Below, piece by piece: positions 1 to 9,796 of a stretch of 64,000 bases of DNA. A program made the position numbers and the translations under genes. Every line of letters starts with the position of its first letter. Position 1 is the first letter of the stretch. The stretch is from Pedobacter jejuensis (GTDB lineage Bacteria > Bacteroidota > Bacteroidia > Sphingobacteriales > Sphingobacteriaceae). The DNA is taken from assembly GCF_003725795.1 (NCBI RefSeq), contig NZ_RBEE01000003.1, positions 1 through 64,000 of the forward strand. Reading direction: 5' to 3'. The notes below the pieces were generated by a model that made no database searches, was not told the origin of the DNA, and saw nothing but the letters and a program-made list of their open reading frames with translations.

Positions 1-118
1 AAATTTATTGGTATATGCACTATCGCCATCAGTTAAGGAACAAACCCGCCCCACGTCCCCGGGTTTTGTTATTTTTATCCTAAATCATTTGATACCCCAA
101 AGAGATATTTTTAACCTT

Positions 119-290
119 CGATTAGTAATTTTTCTTCACATGATTAATAAGCTATTTTTTTGTAGTTTACGTCACCCTGCACTTATCTTTGCAGGAAAGA
201 TGCTGAAATAAATTCAGCAAGACGTGGCGTGTATGCAATACGGTGATAAAACACCAAAATATTAAGTTTAAGAATTGAATTCAGGTTACA
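119..290. repeat. Dispersed palindromic repeat, copy 1 (left arm degenerate)
   Basis: This is one of five copies in the window of an element of about 170-180 bp. Its core begins CGTCACCCTG and ends GACGT (170-225 here). In full copies the core has two arms, CTGAATTTATTTCAG and CTGAAATAAATTCAG, which are exact reverse complements and are each also self-complementary. Copy 1 has lost most of the left arm but keeps the right arm and the flanks (TTCACATGATTAATAA before, TTAAGTTTAAGAATTGAA after). No open frame is credible here. Confidence 0.8.
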
Positions 291-366
291 AAGATTTCTT
301 GGCTACGCTCGAAATGACGCTGTGTATTCCCGTCTCGATTGGAGCGCAGCGGAACAGAGAGATCTT
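291..366. repeat. Imperfect inverted repeat of a second type
   Basis: The left half (291-319, with GGCTACGCTCGAAATGACG) and the right half (331-366, with CGTCTCGATTGGAGCGCAGC) form an imperfect palindrome around an 11-nt loop. It resembles the short non-coding palindromes scattered through Sphingobacteriaceae genomes. Only one copy is seen in this window. Confidence 0.55.
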
Positions 367-400
367 TGACCAATAGTTTTGCTAATTGTAAACTTGAGTT

Positions 401-582
401 CGATTATTAATTTTTCTTCACATGATTAATAACCTGCTTTTTATTAGTTTACGTCACCCTGAATTTATTTCAGGGACTTCTTTGCAAGAAAGATGCTGAA
501 ATAAATTCAGCAAGACGTGGCGTTTAGGCAATACAGTGATAAAACAGCAAAATATTAAGTTTAAGAATGGAACTCATGTTTT
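401..582. repeat. Dispersed palindromic repeat, copy 2
   Basis: This is a full copy. The core is at 452-518 with both arms intact, and the flanking CACATGATTAATAA and TTAAGTTTAAGAATGGAACTCA are shared with the copies near 19 kb and 48 kb. The two arms can pair with each other as one long hairpin or fold separately as two small ones. Confidence 0.85.
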
Positions 583-690
583 GACAACCTGCTTTTTTTT
601 TGTTAACGTCACCCTTAATTTATTTCAGGGTCTTCTTTGCAGGTAAGATGCTGAAATAAATTCAGCAAGACGTGGCATACAAGCAAATTT
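583..690. repeat. Dispersed palindromic repeat, copy 3 (truncated flanks)
   Basis: The core is at 607-673 and follows copy 2 almost directly. Both arms are present with one change in the left arm. The left flank is shortened and the right flank diverges after the core. Three copies therefore sit within 600 bp in this gene-free stretch. Confidence 0.8.
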
Positions 691-1108
691 GATACCATCA
701 AAGCAAAATCGACAGGCAACAAAAAGATACACTTATTAGTACCAATCGGACACTAATCTGACATTTACAATATTGATGCACGATTCAGCTTCACCACGCT
801 ACCCTTGAGTGTAAAAATAAGCAGGCTTGAATATTGTATAGCATATACCGGAAACTAAAATTTACGATATGGAAACTTCTTTAAATCAATCGAATATGCT
901 CAGCACTGAAATAAAAGTTTATCGGGCATTTGCGGGAAAACCGCAGATAAAAAAAATAATGTTTTCCAACTTAATCACTTCTTTTTTGAACAGTTATCAA
1001 AAAGCCCGCAAAAAAATATAAGAATGTTCAATAGGCAATAAGATTTTAAACCAAAATCTTATTACTTCAAAGCATACGTCAGACATATTTACGTTTAAAG
1101 GCCGCGCT
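691..1108. other. Gene-free stretch
   Basis: I see no credible coding frame or RNA gene here. A 15-bp palindrome with a 3-bp spacer (TTTGAT-ACC-ATCAAA, 688-702) lies at its left edge but has no gene behind it. Together with the repeats to the left it makes about 1.1 kb without an intact gene. Confidence 0.6.
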
Positions 1109-1132
1109 ACATATTGTTTTTGAACAATATGT
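1109..1132. terminator. Hairpin after the kinase remnant
   Basis: A perfect 10-bp inverted repeat, ACATATTGTT and AACAATATGT with a 4-nt loop, lies directly after the stop codon of the minus-strand frame ending at 1134. It has no clean U-run, so its activity as an intrinsic terminator is uncertain. Confidence 0.4.
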
Positions 1133-1133
1133 T

Positions 1134-1799
1134 TTAAACTTGTTTTAAAGGCAAACTAAAAGAAAACCTGGAGCCTTTCCCCAATTCACTTTCCATCCAG
1201 ATCTTTACATTGTGCAATTTTACTAGCTCAGCTGAAAGGTTTAGTCCAAGGCCAAATCCCGACACTTTACGTGTCTGTATGTTATCAGCCCGGTAATATC
1301 TATCAAAAAGTTTTTTTTGGTCTTCTTCTTTAATGCCTGCGCCATGATCTTTCACACTAATGCTTACCGTTTTCTTATACGCTCTAAAAGAGATTTCGAT
1401 AGTTGTTTCTGCTGGTGAATACTTTGCAGCATTGGAAGTAAGGTTATTGATTACCTGGCCAATTTTATCCCGGTCGGCCGTAATTATACAGTCGGCATGG
1501 AATATCAACTGAATATCATGATCGAGTACATTTACTTTTAAATCAGCTATTGTTTCCCGAAGCAAATCGTTTAATTCGGAAGCCTCAGTATTTAAAAAGA
1601 CCTTACCTGCATCAAAACTTGAGGTATTCAAAAAACCGTTTATTAGGCCAGACATCTTTTTAACCTGCAGGTTTACTTTTCCAAGAGAAGTATTTAAGCA
1701 TTCATCACCGCTATTTTTAGTTCTGGATTCCATCAACTGAATGTATCCCTTAATCGTAGTCAGCGGATTTCTTAGTTCATGACTTGCGATAGCAATAAA
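1134..1799 (-). pseudogene. Detached histidine-kinase tail (HisKA-HATPase) of the upstream CheB-CheR protein
   Basis: The frame encodes the H-box segment FIAIASHELRNPLTTIKGYI (phospho-accepting His codon at 1779-1781), then N-box NNLTSNAAKYSP, G1 box DHGAGI, F-box and G2 box GFGLGLN of a sensor kinase ATPase domain. The H-box lies before any start codon: the first ATG is downstream at 1736 and would give a kinase without its histidine. The frame is preceded by TGA. Upstream, the CheB-CheR frame reads TIHK, TAA, D, TAG, IRKND, and one missing T near 1797-1800 would restore a continuous junction of the usual PAS-kinase type. I read this as the C-terminal part of a former CheB-CheR-PAS-kinase protein broken by two nonsense changes and one deletion. 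It is probably inactive. Confidence 0.75.
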
Positions 1800-1819
1800 T
1801 CATTTTTTCTAATCTAATC

Positions 1820-4672
1820 TTATTTATGAATCGTCACATCGTTTAACAATCCGGCAAAATACATAGGCTTATTCTTATCATTATAAACAAGGTTGCCGAT
1901 AGATCGCACCCACATTGGCGTATCATCAGGAGAAAGGATTAACGGATACTCAATATCCATTTTTTCGCCCGTGCTGATGCTGTGCTCAACCCCGTCGGTA
2001 AATAGTTTCCTGTATTCTGGTCCGACTCTGGAAACAGCATCCTGATAAGACATATCCTGCTCAGGCTCGTATCCAAAAAACTTTTTCATGCGCAAGGAAG
2101 GCGTAAAAACCCTGGTATTGACATCGATAGAATACATACCCATTTCTGCAGCGTCCAGCGCCATAGCCAGCGTCCTGTTGCTTACATCAAGTTCATGCTG
2201 AGCTTTTTTTAGCTGTGTAACATCATTAAAGGTTACAATGGCACCGCTGTTTTTATGGTCAGATTGCTGCAAGTAGGGCATGGTCATCACCTGGTACCAT
2301 TTCCCATTATTGGTTTCGATTTCCTTGGTAATAATATCCCCGTCTTTGAGTACTCGTTTAATGTCTTCGATAATGGTTTCAAATTTGATATTGGTGGTGA
2401 TATTGCTCAAAGGTCTGCCAATATCGGTTTCCAGCAGATTGATCTGCTTTACCGTACCCGGAGAAAACTTCATCAGTAGCAAATCGTTATTGATAAAGAG
2501 TTGCCCGTTAATATTACTTCTGAAATAATTATTCAGGTCATCATTAATATCCAGAAGTTCTTTATTCTTGAGCTGGTATTCAGAATTTATGGTATCAAGT
2601 TCTTCATTAACCGATTGCATTTCCTCATTTGTACTCTGCATTTCCTCATTAGCAGATATCATCTCCTCATTAAAAGACTGCATGTTCTCGTTTGATGCAT
2701 CGAGCTGCTCATAGGTAGATTTAAGCTTTTCCTTCAAATCCTTAAGTTCTTCTTCAAGATTTAAGGTATACTCATCATGATATAGTTTTTCATTAAAATC
2801 CATACCTTCCGCCTCCAATTCGGCAAAAGATTTATCTTCTGTAAAAGTGACCATGATCAGTTTTTGTTCATCTCCTTTCACTTCCATCGGGGTTAGGCTC
2901 AGGTTAACACGCATAAAAGAATCACCTTGTTTTATCTTTATCCGGTTCAGAGAAGCTTTTTTTCCCGTTTTGATTACATTGTTGCTCATGGTATGAAAAA
3001 CCATAGCCAGTTTCTTGGGCAGCAGTTTTTCCAGGTTTGTAGTGAAATGTTTTGCAAGCAGGAATTTAGTTGTGCTTCCATAAGATTTGATCACATTTTT
3101 GTGTTCATCTATGCAAAGGGCAAGATAGTCCAGGTCTTCAGCAAGGTTTATCTGCATCATCTCTGATAGCGTGCTGCTGGTATCACTATTCATTCCTTCG
3201 CTGGAAGCAAAAGCTGGCCTGTGTTTGACTTCCAAAGTATCGGGCATCGAAAAGGCATCGAAGCTAAACATACGCTTGGATTTGATGTTACGATATATTT
3301 TATACTGCTTACTAACCACTTCAAGGTTCTGAATGATCGGCATAGGATTCTCGCTCGAGCCTAAGAAAAGATAGCCATCCATTTTAAGCCCAAAAAGGAG
3401 CATTGAAAAAACTTTTCGCTGTAAAACCGGAGCCATATAGATTAAAAGATTGCGACAACTGATGAAGTGCATATTGCAATAAGGAGGGTTTTTGACCAGG
3501 TCATGCTGAGCAAAAATAGCCATCTTACGGAGCGACGGCTTAATGCGATATTGCGCTCCTTCTTTTATAAAAAATTTTTTCAACCTATCTGCACTAACGT
3601 TTTTTACCGTATCAGCCTGATAAATTCCTTTACCTGCATGAATTAGCGCCGCACTGTCGATATCGGTTGCAAAAATCTTGACCACCGTGAAAGCAAGCTC
3701 TCCGGTAAGCTGTTCTGCAATAAGCATCGCCAGCGAGTAAACCTCTTCCCCGGTTGCGCATCCAGCCACCCAGAACTTAAGCTCTTCGCCCGATACCAGC
3801 TTTTTAAGTATTCGGGGTATTACATTCTTCTGTATATAGTCAAAAGCTTCTTTATCCCTGAAAAAGGCGGTAACACTAATTAGAAAATCCTTAGAAAGTG
3901 CTTCGATTTCTTCAGGGGAATTTTTTAAAAAATCATAATACTGAGAAAGGGTAGCAAAATCATGGTAGGCAGCCCTACGCTTAGTTCTTCTTAAAATAGT
4001 CGTCGGCTTGTAGTCCGAAAAATCAAGTGGGGAGCGCTGTTTAATCAGGTCGATTATCATCACGAGGTTTTTATCATCATCCTTAGTATTATTCTTGGAT
4101 TCTCCCTGGTAATTCACATAGTCCTCTATTGCACCAGGCATAGAGGCTGGCTCCAGTATAAAATCGACCATTCCTGTGGCAATGGCCTTATAGGGCATGC
4201 TTGGAAAAGAAGAGGTTTCGGGATTTCTGGCCATCACCATACCACCAGCTTTCTTGACGGCAATCAGTCCCTCAGCGCCATCATTTCCCAATCCAGATAA
4301 TACCACTACAATAGCTTTATTCCCGCAATCAAGAGCGAGTGAACTAAAAAATGTATTTATGGTTAGATGGGGGCTTTTTGTTTTCTGTTTATCACGCAAG
4401 TAAAGATGACCCTTATTGATGGTCATAAATTTATCGTGAGGAATAAGGTAAACCCGGTTGGTTTCAACAAGAATCCCTTCGGTTGCCTCCTCCACAGAAA
4501 GCTTGCTATGTTTGGCAAGCACTTCAGCCATCCTGCTTTTAAAGTCTGCCGAGAGGTGCTGCACCACAATATAGGATACACCATCCAGCGGAGTATGGTC
4601 GAAAAAGGTATTGATTTCTTCAAGACCTCCGGCGGATGCACCGATGGCTATTATATATTCAGGGTCTTTCAT
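1820..4672 (-). CDS. CheB-CheR fusion with PAS domains (chemotaxis-type methylesterase/methyltransferase)
   Basis: A 950-aa cytoplasmic signalling protein. Residues 1-185 are a CheB methylesterase domain without a receiver domain. The triad is visible as Ser13 (GASAGG), His39 (VVQHLS) and Asp131 (SGLGNDG). Next come the CheR N-terminal helices and the SAM-binding methyltransferase domain (WVAGCATGEEVYS; NPPYCNMHFISCRNLLIYM). A strongly heptad-like coiled coil at about 645-720 (repeats of NEEMQS) is followed by two PAS domains ending in a PAC motif. Such proteins normally run on into a histidine kinase, and here that part is separated (1134-1799) by in-frame stops, so output by phosphotransfer is probably lost. 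No chemoreceptor or other che gene lies nearby, so a non-chemotaxis signalling role is likely. No regulatory site was recognised upstream; the palindrome CAATCG-TGT-CGATTG at 4704-4718 is unassigned. Confidence 0.88.
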   Translation of the reverse strand: MKDPEYIIAIGASAGGLEEINTFFDHTPLDGVSYIVVQHLSADFKSRMAEVLAKHSKLSVEEATEGILVETNRVYLIPHDKFMTINKGHLYLRDKQKTKSPHLTINTFFSSLALDCGNKAIVVVLSGLGNDGAEGLIAVKKAGGMVMARNPETSSFPSMPYKAIATGMVDFILEPASMPGAIEDYVNYQGESKNNTKDDDKNLVMIIDLIKQRSPLDFSDYKPTTILRRTKRRAAYHDFATLSQYYDFLKNSPEEIEALSKDFLISVTAFFRDKEAFDYIQKNVIPRILKKLVSGEELKFWVAGCATGEEVYSLAMLIAEQLTGELAFTVVKIFATDIDSAALIHAGKGIYQADTVKNVSADRLKKFFIKEGAQYRIKPSLRKMAIFAQHDLVKNPPYCNMHFISCRNLLIYMAPVLQRKVFSMLLFGLKMDGYLFLGSSENPMPIIQNLEVVSKQYKIYRNIKSKRMFSFDAFSMPDTLEVKHRPAFASSEGMNSDTSSTLSEMMQINLAEDLDYLALCIDEHKNVIKSYGSTTKFLLAKHFTTNLEKLLPKKLAMVFHTMSNNVIKTGKKASLNRIKIKQGDSFMRVNLSLTPMEVKGDEQKLIMVTFTEDKSFAELEAEGMDFNEKLYHDEYTLNLEEELKDLKEKLKSTYEQLDASNENMQSFNEEMISANEEMQSTNEEMQSVNEELDTINSEYQLKNKELLDINDDLNNYFRSNINGQLFINNDLLLMKFSPGTVKQINLLETDIGRPLSNITTNIKFETIIEDIKRVLKDGDIITKEIETNNGKWYQVMTMPYLQQSDHKNSGAIVTFNDVTQLKKAQHELDVSNRTLAMALDAAEMGMYSIDVNTRVFTPSLRMKKFFGYEPEQDMSYQDAVSRVGPEYRKLFTDGVEHSISTGEKMDIEYPLILSPDDTPMWVRSIGNLVYNDKNKPMYFAGLLNDVTIHK

Positions 4673-4808
4673 TGTATTTACGGTAATCCTTATTAGGTAA
4701 AATCAATCGTGTCGATTGGCAAAACAGCACTGGTTGTACTGGTTAAAAAGAAAGGTGAAAAGAAAAATATGTGATTAAAGGTAAGTATTAATACCCGGCA
4801 AAAGCTAT

Positions 4809-5579
4809 TTATGCAATTTCCTTCCCTTTAGCTCCCCCTAACAGACTATTATCTTTTCTACGGTATCGAAAATTAGAGTAATATCTTTTGATATTTAAAC
4901 GGAATACATCATATAGCAGCGTAAAACAGAGTACCATTGCCGGAAGTAGAAACGATCTATAACTAATAAAGGTAAAAAGATATGCGCCCGATAGCGCACC
5001 AAGCATAAAAAACAGAATAATGGAAATCCTGAGTTTAATCTTGGAAATCAGCACACTTTGCGCTGCATAATTATCCGTTCTGAGCTGGGCAAGCTCTATC
5101 CCCAAATCAGTAAAAGTGCGGGTTAGATGCGTGGTACGAACAACGGAACCTGAAATGACAGACACCAGTGCATTCTGCATACCCATCGCTAAGAGGAGGC
5201 TACCTGCAAAAAAGCTGCCTGACAAACCCCATTGTTTTATTGATGGCGAAAAAGAGCAAAAAAGCAGGATGAAGGTTTCTAAAACAATAGGAATGGCAAA
5301 TGAGAATCTTCCGTTATGGCCTATTTTGGTTACAATCAAACTGCTAGAAAAAGCTCCGGCAAGAAAAAGTATCATCCAGATTGCGACACGCCTTGCCATT
5401 ACCCAGTCTTGCCGGGCAATGCCCTCTGCAAAAAGCGCTGCATGGCCGGTAACATTTGTAGTTAGTGCAGAAAAGCCCAGAAAACCTGCTGCATTTACAA
5501 AACCGGCAGTAAGACTTAAGAGCACAGCCAGTTTCAGGTTGTGGGCATAAGTTCTTTTTACTCCGAAATGCCTCAGCAT
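4809..5579 (-). CDS. DUF1275 (YoaK-like) membrane protein
   Basis: 256 aa with six or so hydrophobic segments. The opening stretch (LSLTAGFVNAAGFLGF, TTNVTGHAALFAEGI) is the signature of the DUF1275/YoaK family, whose function is not established. It is the last gene of the minus-strand run that begins with the porin at 12385, 22 bp after the DUF6544 gene, so it is probably co-transcribed. A substrate or role cannot be inferred. Confidence 0.8.
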   Translation of the reverse strand: MLRHFGVKRTYAHNLKLAVLLSLTAGFVNAAGFLGFSALTTNVTGHAALFAEGIARQDWVMARRVAIWMILFLAGAFSSSLIVTKIGHNGRFSFAIPIVLETFILLFCSFSPSIKQWGLSGSFFAGSLLLAMGMQNALVSVISGSVVRTTHLTRTFTDLGIELAQLRTDNYAAQSVLISKIKLRISIILFFMLGALSGAYLFTFISYRSFLLPAMVLCFTLLYDVFRLNIKRYYSNFRYRRKDNSLLGGAKGKEIA

Positions 5580-5601
5580 GGGTTAATTTTTTTTACATCC
5601 A

Positions 5602-6411
5602 TCAATAACGCAATGCCATATCATATTCTATTTCCTGAACTTCAAACCTTGCGTAGGGAATCATTTTCCCATCTATTTTCCAGCTGGCCTCTGCCAAAAG
5701 TGGAATGCTAACTGAATTTATTTCGCTATATCCTGAAAGGCTAATCATCCAGGTTTCAAGTTTTTCTCCCATATATCTTTTGGTTGAAAGCGTTGTTATT
5801 TCTCCTTTATCATGGAAGGATACAAGATAGCTTAAGTCTAGTCCATCTACCTTTACCTTGAGCCTGGCAGTTTTTGAATCGACTGGAAACCAATGCTTAT
5901 TTTCGTCTTGAAGAAAGTTCGTCGGAAACCAAACGCTCTCTGCAAGCCACCGCAACAGCTCGCCCTGATCAAACTTTTCTCCCCTACCGTTAACAATCTT
6001 TAGTGCATCAAGCAGAAAAACCTCCAGCATTCCCTTGGTTCCTATGTACATATCTCTTGCACTAAATAGTTTAGTACTGCCTTTCCAGATAAATCCGGGC
6101 GGTAAAGTGGTAAAATACTGCTCACCTTTAATCGTTATCCATGGCTTATCCAGACCAGTTTTGAATTGGCCTCCATGCTTCAGCCGAATTGTTCCGGGAT
6201 AATGCTGACCTTCTTTAAGCACTAATCTGAAATATTTTTCTACCGGCGAGGGAAGCCCGGAAAGCTGATCAAAGCTAAAAATCTTTGGTGCAGATTTATC
6301 CCGTAGCGCAAACATCCTGTTAAGCTGCCTGTTAAAACGCCAATTGGATAGCAGCACCAAAAAGGCGTAAAGAACTAAAAGGGCAATCACTAGATAAGCT
6401 GAGAGAATCAT
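5602..6411 (-). CDS. DUF6544-type protein, membrane-anchored
   Basis: 269 aa. One N-terminal transmembrane helix (about 3-24) is followed by a soluble part rich in beta strands, containing the segments LPSPVEKYFRLVL and PPGFIWKG and the C-terminal PYARFEVQEIEYD. I place it in DUF6544 from overall resemblance; no enzymatic motif is visible. The gene starts 4 bp after the sdhB stop, which suggests co-translation with the succinate dehydrogenase genes, but a link in function is unproven. Confidence 0.65.
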   Translation of the reverse strand: MILSAYLVIALLVLYAFLVLLSNWRFNRQLNRMFALRDKSAPKIFSFDQLSGLPSPVEKYFRLVLKEGQHYPGTIRLKHGGQFKTGLDKPWITIKGEQYFTTLPPGFIWKGSTKLFSARDMYIGTKGMLEVFLLDALKIVNGRGEKFDQGELLRWLAESVWFPTNFLQDENKHWFPVDSKTARLKVKVDGLDLSYLVSFHDKGEITTLSTKRYMGEKLETWMISLSGYSEINSVSIPLLAEASWKIDGKMIPYARFEVQEIEYDMALRY

Positions 6412-6415
6412 TTCA

Positions 6416-7162
6416 TTATTTTTTTAGTAAGAGTGCTTTATTGTATTCATAATTCATCCGCCCGATGTGCAGAACTGATATTTCCTGTGGGCATTCTACC
6501 TCACAAGCTTCTGTATTGGAGCAATGTCCAAAACCTTCAGCATCCATCTGGCCAACCATTTTAATCACGCGGTCGGCAGATTCGAGCTTTCCTTGTGGCA
6601 ATAGCACCAAATGAGAAATCTTGGCCGAGGTAAAGAGCGCCGCACTCGAATTTTTGCAGGTAGCCACGCAGGCACCGCAGCCGATACAGGCTGCTGCATC
6701 AAATGCCGCCTCCGTCACTTCGTGAGCAATTGGGATGCTGTTTGATTCTGGCGCCTGGCCTGTAGATGCTGAAATATAACCACCTGACTGGATGATATGA
6801 TCAAAAGCCGATCGGTCAATTTTTAAATCCCTCAATACCGGAAAAGCCGTAGCACGGAAAGGCTCGATATAAACAGTTTCTCCATCTTTAAAACCTCTCA
6901 TATGCAACTGGCAGGTTGTTGTTCCAGTGAGCGGTCCATGTGCCCTTCCGTTGATCATCATGCCGCATGCGCCACAGATGCCTTCCCTGCAATCGTGGTC
7001 AAATTCGATAACCCTTTCCCCTTTGCCAATCAATCTTTCATTCAGTAAATCAAGCATCTCCAGAAAAGACATGTGGGCGGAAATGCCATCAACTTCGTAG
7101 TTCACCATATTCCCTTTTGATTCCTTGTGCTCCTGACGCCAGACTTTCAGATATAATTTCAT
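6416..7162 (-). CDS. sdhB: Succinate dehydrogenase/fumarate reductase iron-sulfur subunit
   Basis: 248 aa electron-transfer subunit linking the flavoprotein to the membrane quinone site. The plant-type [2Fe-2S] ligands are C58-x4-C63-x2-C66 ([10 protein letters not shown]) plus the Cys in TTTCQ. The C-terminal ferredoxin domain has [11 protein letters not shown] and [12 protein letters not shown], which fit the [4Fe-4S] and [3Fe-4S] clusters. Order sdhC-sdhA-sdhB with one large cytochrome b subunit is the Bacteroidetes arrangement. Sequence alone does not tell succinate oxidation from fumarate reduction. The shared operon with a dicarboxylate transporter and an FNR-like promoter makes fumarate reduction a serious possibility. 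Confidence 0.95.
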   Translation of the reverse strand: MKLYLKVWRQEHKESKGNMVNYEVDGISAHMSFLEMLDLLNERLIGKGERVIEFDHDCREGICGACGMMINGRAHGPLTGTTTCQLHMRGFKDGETVYIEPFRATAFPVLRDLKIDRSAFDHIIQSGGYISASTGQAPESNSIPIAHEVTEAAFDAAACIGCGACVATCKNSSAALFTSAKISHLVLLPQGKLESADRVIKMVGQMDAEGFGHCSNTEACEVECPQEISVLHIGRMNYEYNKALLLKK

Positions 7163-7186
7163 AATAATAAATTTCTATGTGATTAA

Positions 7187-9097
7187 CTATTTGTAACTTC
7201 TAACGGTAAGCTGCACGGTCTCAAAAACCAATGGTTCCTTGTGCAGTTCAGGCTCCGCTCCTTCGCCTTTCCATTCCCATGCAGACACATAGCAGAAATC
7301 CTTATCATTACGAACGGCTTCGCCATCGCTTGTCTGGTATTCTTCACGGAAATGTGCTCCACAGGATTCTTCACGTTGCAGCGCATCATGACACATCAGT
7401 TCGCCGAGTTCCAGAAAATCAGAAACCCGTCCTGCCTTTTCAAGTTCAGAATTTACCCCCTCATCTCCGGTTATTTTCAGTTCGTGATCAAAAGATTTTT
7501 TGAGTGCCCGGATTTCCACAATGGCCTCCTGTAAACTTTCTCTCGTTCGGGAAAGTCCGCATTTATTATAAAGCAACCTGCCGAGTGTTTTATGGAAATG
7601 ATCGGCAGACAAATGGCCCTTGAGGTTTAAGAACCTACTAAGCTGTTCTCTTACAGAATCTTCTGCTTCGGCAAAAGACGGATGATCGGTAGTAACCTTT
7701 TCTGCTTTAAGTTCGCCCGAGAGATAATTAGGAATGGTGTATGGTGCAATAAAGTAACCATCTACGCAGGATTGAAGTAGCGAATTTGCCCCCAGCCTGT
7801 TGGCGCCGTGATCTGAAAAGTTGGCCTCGCCCAAGGCAAAAAGCCCCGGAATGGTTGTCATCAAGTCATAATCTACCCAAAGCCCGCCCATGGTAAAGTG
7901 CGCAGCAGGAGAAATCAGCATCGGTTCCTTGTAGGCATCAACTCCGTTAATCTTATCGTACATCCGGAACAGGTTGCCGTATTTCTCTTCGATCTTATCT
8001 CTTCCCTGTTCCTTTATTGCCTTTGAAAAATCAAGGCATACCGCATTCTTCATTGGCCCAACGCCACAACCGGCATCAATTCTTTCCTTTGCTGCACGTG
8101 AGGAGATATCCCTTGGAGAAAGGTTACCGAAAGTAGGATAACGTCTTTCCAGATAATAATCTCTTTCCTCTTCGGGTATTTCATTTGGCACCCGCTCATC
8201 CCCTGATTTTTTGGGCACCCAGATCCGTCCGTCGTTACGGAGGGATTCGGACATCAGCGTGAGTTTTGATTGGGTTTCGCCAATCTGCGGCAAACAGGTT
8301 GGGTGGAACTGGATCCAGCTGACTCCCGATAGGAAAGCACCTTTCTTGTGCGCCCTCCAAATTGCAGAACTGTTGCAGCCCATGGCAAGGGTAGAAAGAT
8401 AATATACCTTTCCATAGCCGCCTGTGGCGAGTACAACAGCATTAGCCGCATGGCGTTCAATTTCTCCTGTTTCCAGGTTACGGGCAATAATGCCACGGGC
8501 CTTTCCATCGACTAAAACCAGTTCTAGCATTTCGTGGCGGGTATAAGTTTTCACCTTTCCTGCAGACACCTGTCTCATAAGCGCCTGATAGGCACCGATC
8601 ATCAGCTGTTGACCGGTCTGTCCACGGGCATAAAAAGTACGCGACACCTGCACGCCACCAAAAGATCGATTATTTAAATATCCTCCGTATTCTCTTGCGA
8701 AGGGAACACCTTGTGCTACAGCTTGATCAATTAAAGCAAGTGAGCATTCTGCCAATCGATAAACATTGGCTTCCCGGGAGCGAAAATCGCCACCCTTAAT
8801 CGTATCATAAAACATTCGGTAAACGCTATCCCCATCATTTTTATAATTCTTCGCTGCATTTACCCCTCCCTGTGCAGCAACCGAATGTGCCCTCCGGGCA
8901 GAATCCTGAAAACAAAAAGATTTTACGTTATAACCTTGCTCGGCCAGCGTTGCTGCACACGATGAGCCAGCTAGTCCCGTTCCCACCACAATGATATCAA
9001 GCTTTTTACGGTTGGCAGGGTTTATAAGTTTTGAGCTGTCCTTGTAATTGTTCCATTTATCGGCGAGATCGCCGACAGGAATTTTAGCGTCCATCAT
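7187..9097 (-). CDS. sdhA: Succinate dehydrogenase/fumarate reductase flavoprotein subunit
   Basis: 636 aa, the usual family length for this type. The N-terminal dinucleotide fold is [20 protein letters not shown]. The covalent FAD-linking histidine lies in the AHSVAAQGG segment. The substrate site is represented by HPTCLPQ and the FAD C-terminal motif by NRLGANSLL. It forms the catalytic dicarboxylate site at the cytoplasmic face. The start overlaps the sdhC stop by 4 nt (ATGA type), showing tight coupling. Direction of catalysis is not decided by the sequence. Confidence 0.95.
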   Translation of the reverse strand: MMDAKIPVGDLADKWNNYKDSSKLINPANRKKLDIIVVGTGLAGSSCAATLAEQGYNVKSFCFQDSARRAHSVAAQGGVNAAKNYKNDGDSVYRMFYDTIKGGDFRSREANVYRLAECSLALIDQAVAQGVPFAREYGGYLNNRSFGGVQVSRTFYARGQTGQQLMIGAYQALMRQVSAGKVKTYTRHEMLELVLVDGKARGIIARNLETGEIERHAANAVVLATGGYGKVYYLSTLAMGCNSSAIWRAHKKGAFLSGVSWIQFHPTCLPQIGETQSKLTLMSESLRNDGRIWVPKKSGDERVPNEIPEEERDYYLERRYPTFGNLSPRDISSRAAKERIDAGCGVGPMKNAVCLDFSKAIKEQGRDKIEEKYGNLFRMYDKINGVDAYKEPMLISPAAHFTMGGLWVDYDLMTTIPGLFALGEANFSDHGANRLGANSLLQSCVDGYFIAPYTIPNYLSGELKAEKVTTDHPSFAEAEDSVREQLSRFLNLKGHLSADHFHKTLGRLLYNKCGLSRTRESLQEAIVEIRALKKSFDHELKITGDEGVNSELEKAGRVSDFLELGELMCHDALQREESCGAHFREEYQTSDGEAVRNDKDFCYVSAWEWKGEGAEPELHKEPLVFETVQLTVRSYK

Positions 9098-9762
9098 AAT
9101 GCGTTTAGATTAAAATAAATATAAATGGGTATTAACATAAAGCCCAGTGTGATTGCTAAAGAATAGACCCACCCAAACACGCGAACTGCACCTGAATATT
9201 TGGGATGGTAAAGACCAAGTGTTCTTGATGCGCTGAAAAATCCATGTAAAAGATGAAAGCCAAGCGCAATGAACGAAAGCTCATAAATGATGATGTACCA
9301 GCCTTGCTGAAATGAAGTGATCACAATCGAATACAGATCTTTGTTACCTTTTGCATCCAAAGGCAAATGGCCAAACTTATACACATACCAGTAATCTTTA
9401 AAATGGATAATCAGAAAAATTAGGATAATGGTACCTAAGATTCCCATGTTTCGGCTGTTCCATGCACTAACCTGACTACGTTTATCGTAAACATATTTGC
9501 TACCATTCGCCGCAATATTTTTCCTTGTGATGATTAGCGCATAAACCGCATGCCCTATAAGTGAGAGATACAGGATGTAGGAAATAATTTTGATTAGGAT
9601 ATTTCCCGAAAGCAGATGGGAATACCAGTTAAACTGTTCCCGCGCTTCAGATTCAGGCAACAAGAGCTGCAGGTTTCCCAGCAGATGAATCACCAGAAAG
9701 AAGCAGAGGAAAAGCCCCGTTGCGGCCATCATTAGTTTATATGTTAACGTAGCTTGTTTCAT
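9094..9762 (-). CDS. sdhC: Succinate dehydrogenase cytochrome b subunit
   Basis: 222 aa with five predicted transmembrane helices, as in the single-subunit (class B, Wolinella- and Bacillus-like) dihaem cytochrome b anchors. Histidines in [27 protein letters not shown] and LGFHLLHGF are suitable haem ligands. It anchors SdhAB and exchanges electrons with menaquinone. It sits 34 bp after the DASS transporter gene and is the first sdh gene. Confidence 0.92.
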   Translation of the reverse strand: MKQATLTYKLMMAATGLFLCFFLVIHLLGNLQLLLPESEAREQFNWYSHLLSGNILIKIISYILYLSLIGHAVYALIITRKNIAANGSKYVYDKRSQVSAWNSRNMGILGTIILIFLIIHFKDYWYVYKFGHLPLDAKGNKDLYSIVITSFQQGWYIIIYELSFIALGFHLLHGFFSASRTLGLYHPKYSGAVRVFGWVYSLAITLGFMLIPIYIYFNLNAL

Positions 9763-9796
9763 ATTATCAATTTAAATAGATGAACATTTAAGTTTC

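Noticed and set aside
8-211. 67-codon plus-strand frame
   Set aside because: It runs through repeat copy 1 and has no protein-like features.
688-702. TTTGAT-ACC-ATCAAA palindrome as an FNR site
   Set aside because: The spacer is 3 bp rather than 4 and there is no gene or -7 box near it.
1134-1736. Free-standing histidine kinase gene starting at 1736
   Set aside because: The phospho-accepting histidine lies upstream of this start in the same frame, so the frame is a remnant of the fused gene.
4704-4718. CAATCG-TGT-CGATTG palindrome before the CheB-CheR gene
   Set aside because: It is a single copy without a matching box; it could be an operator but nothing supports a regulator.
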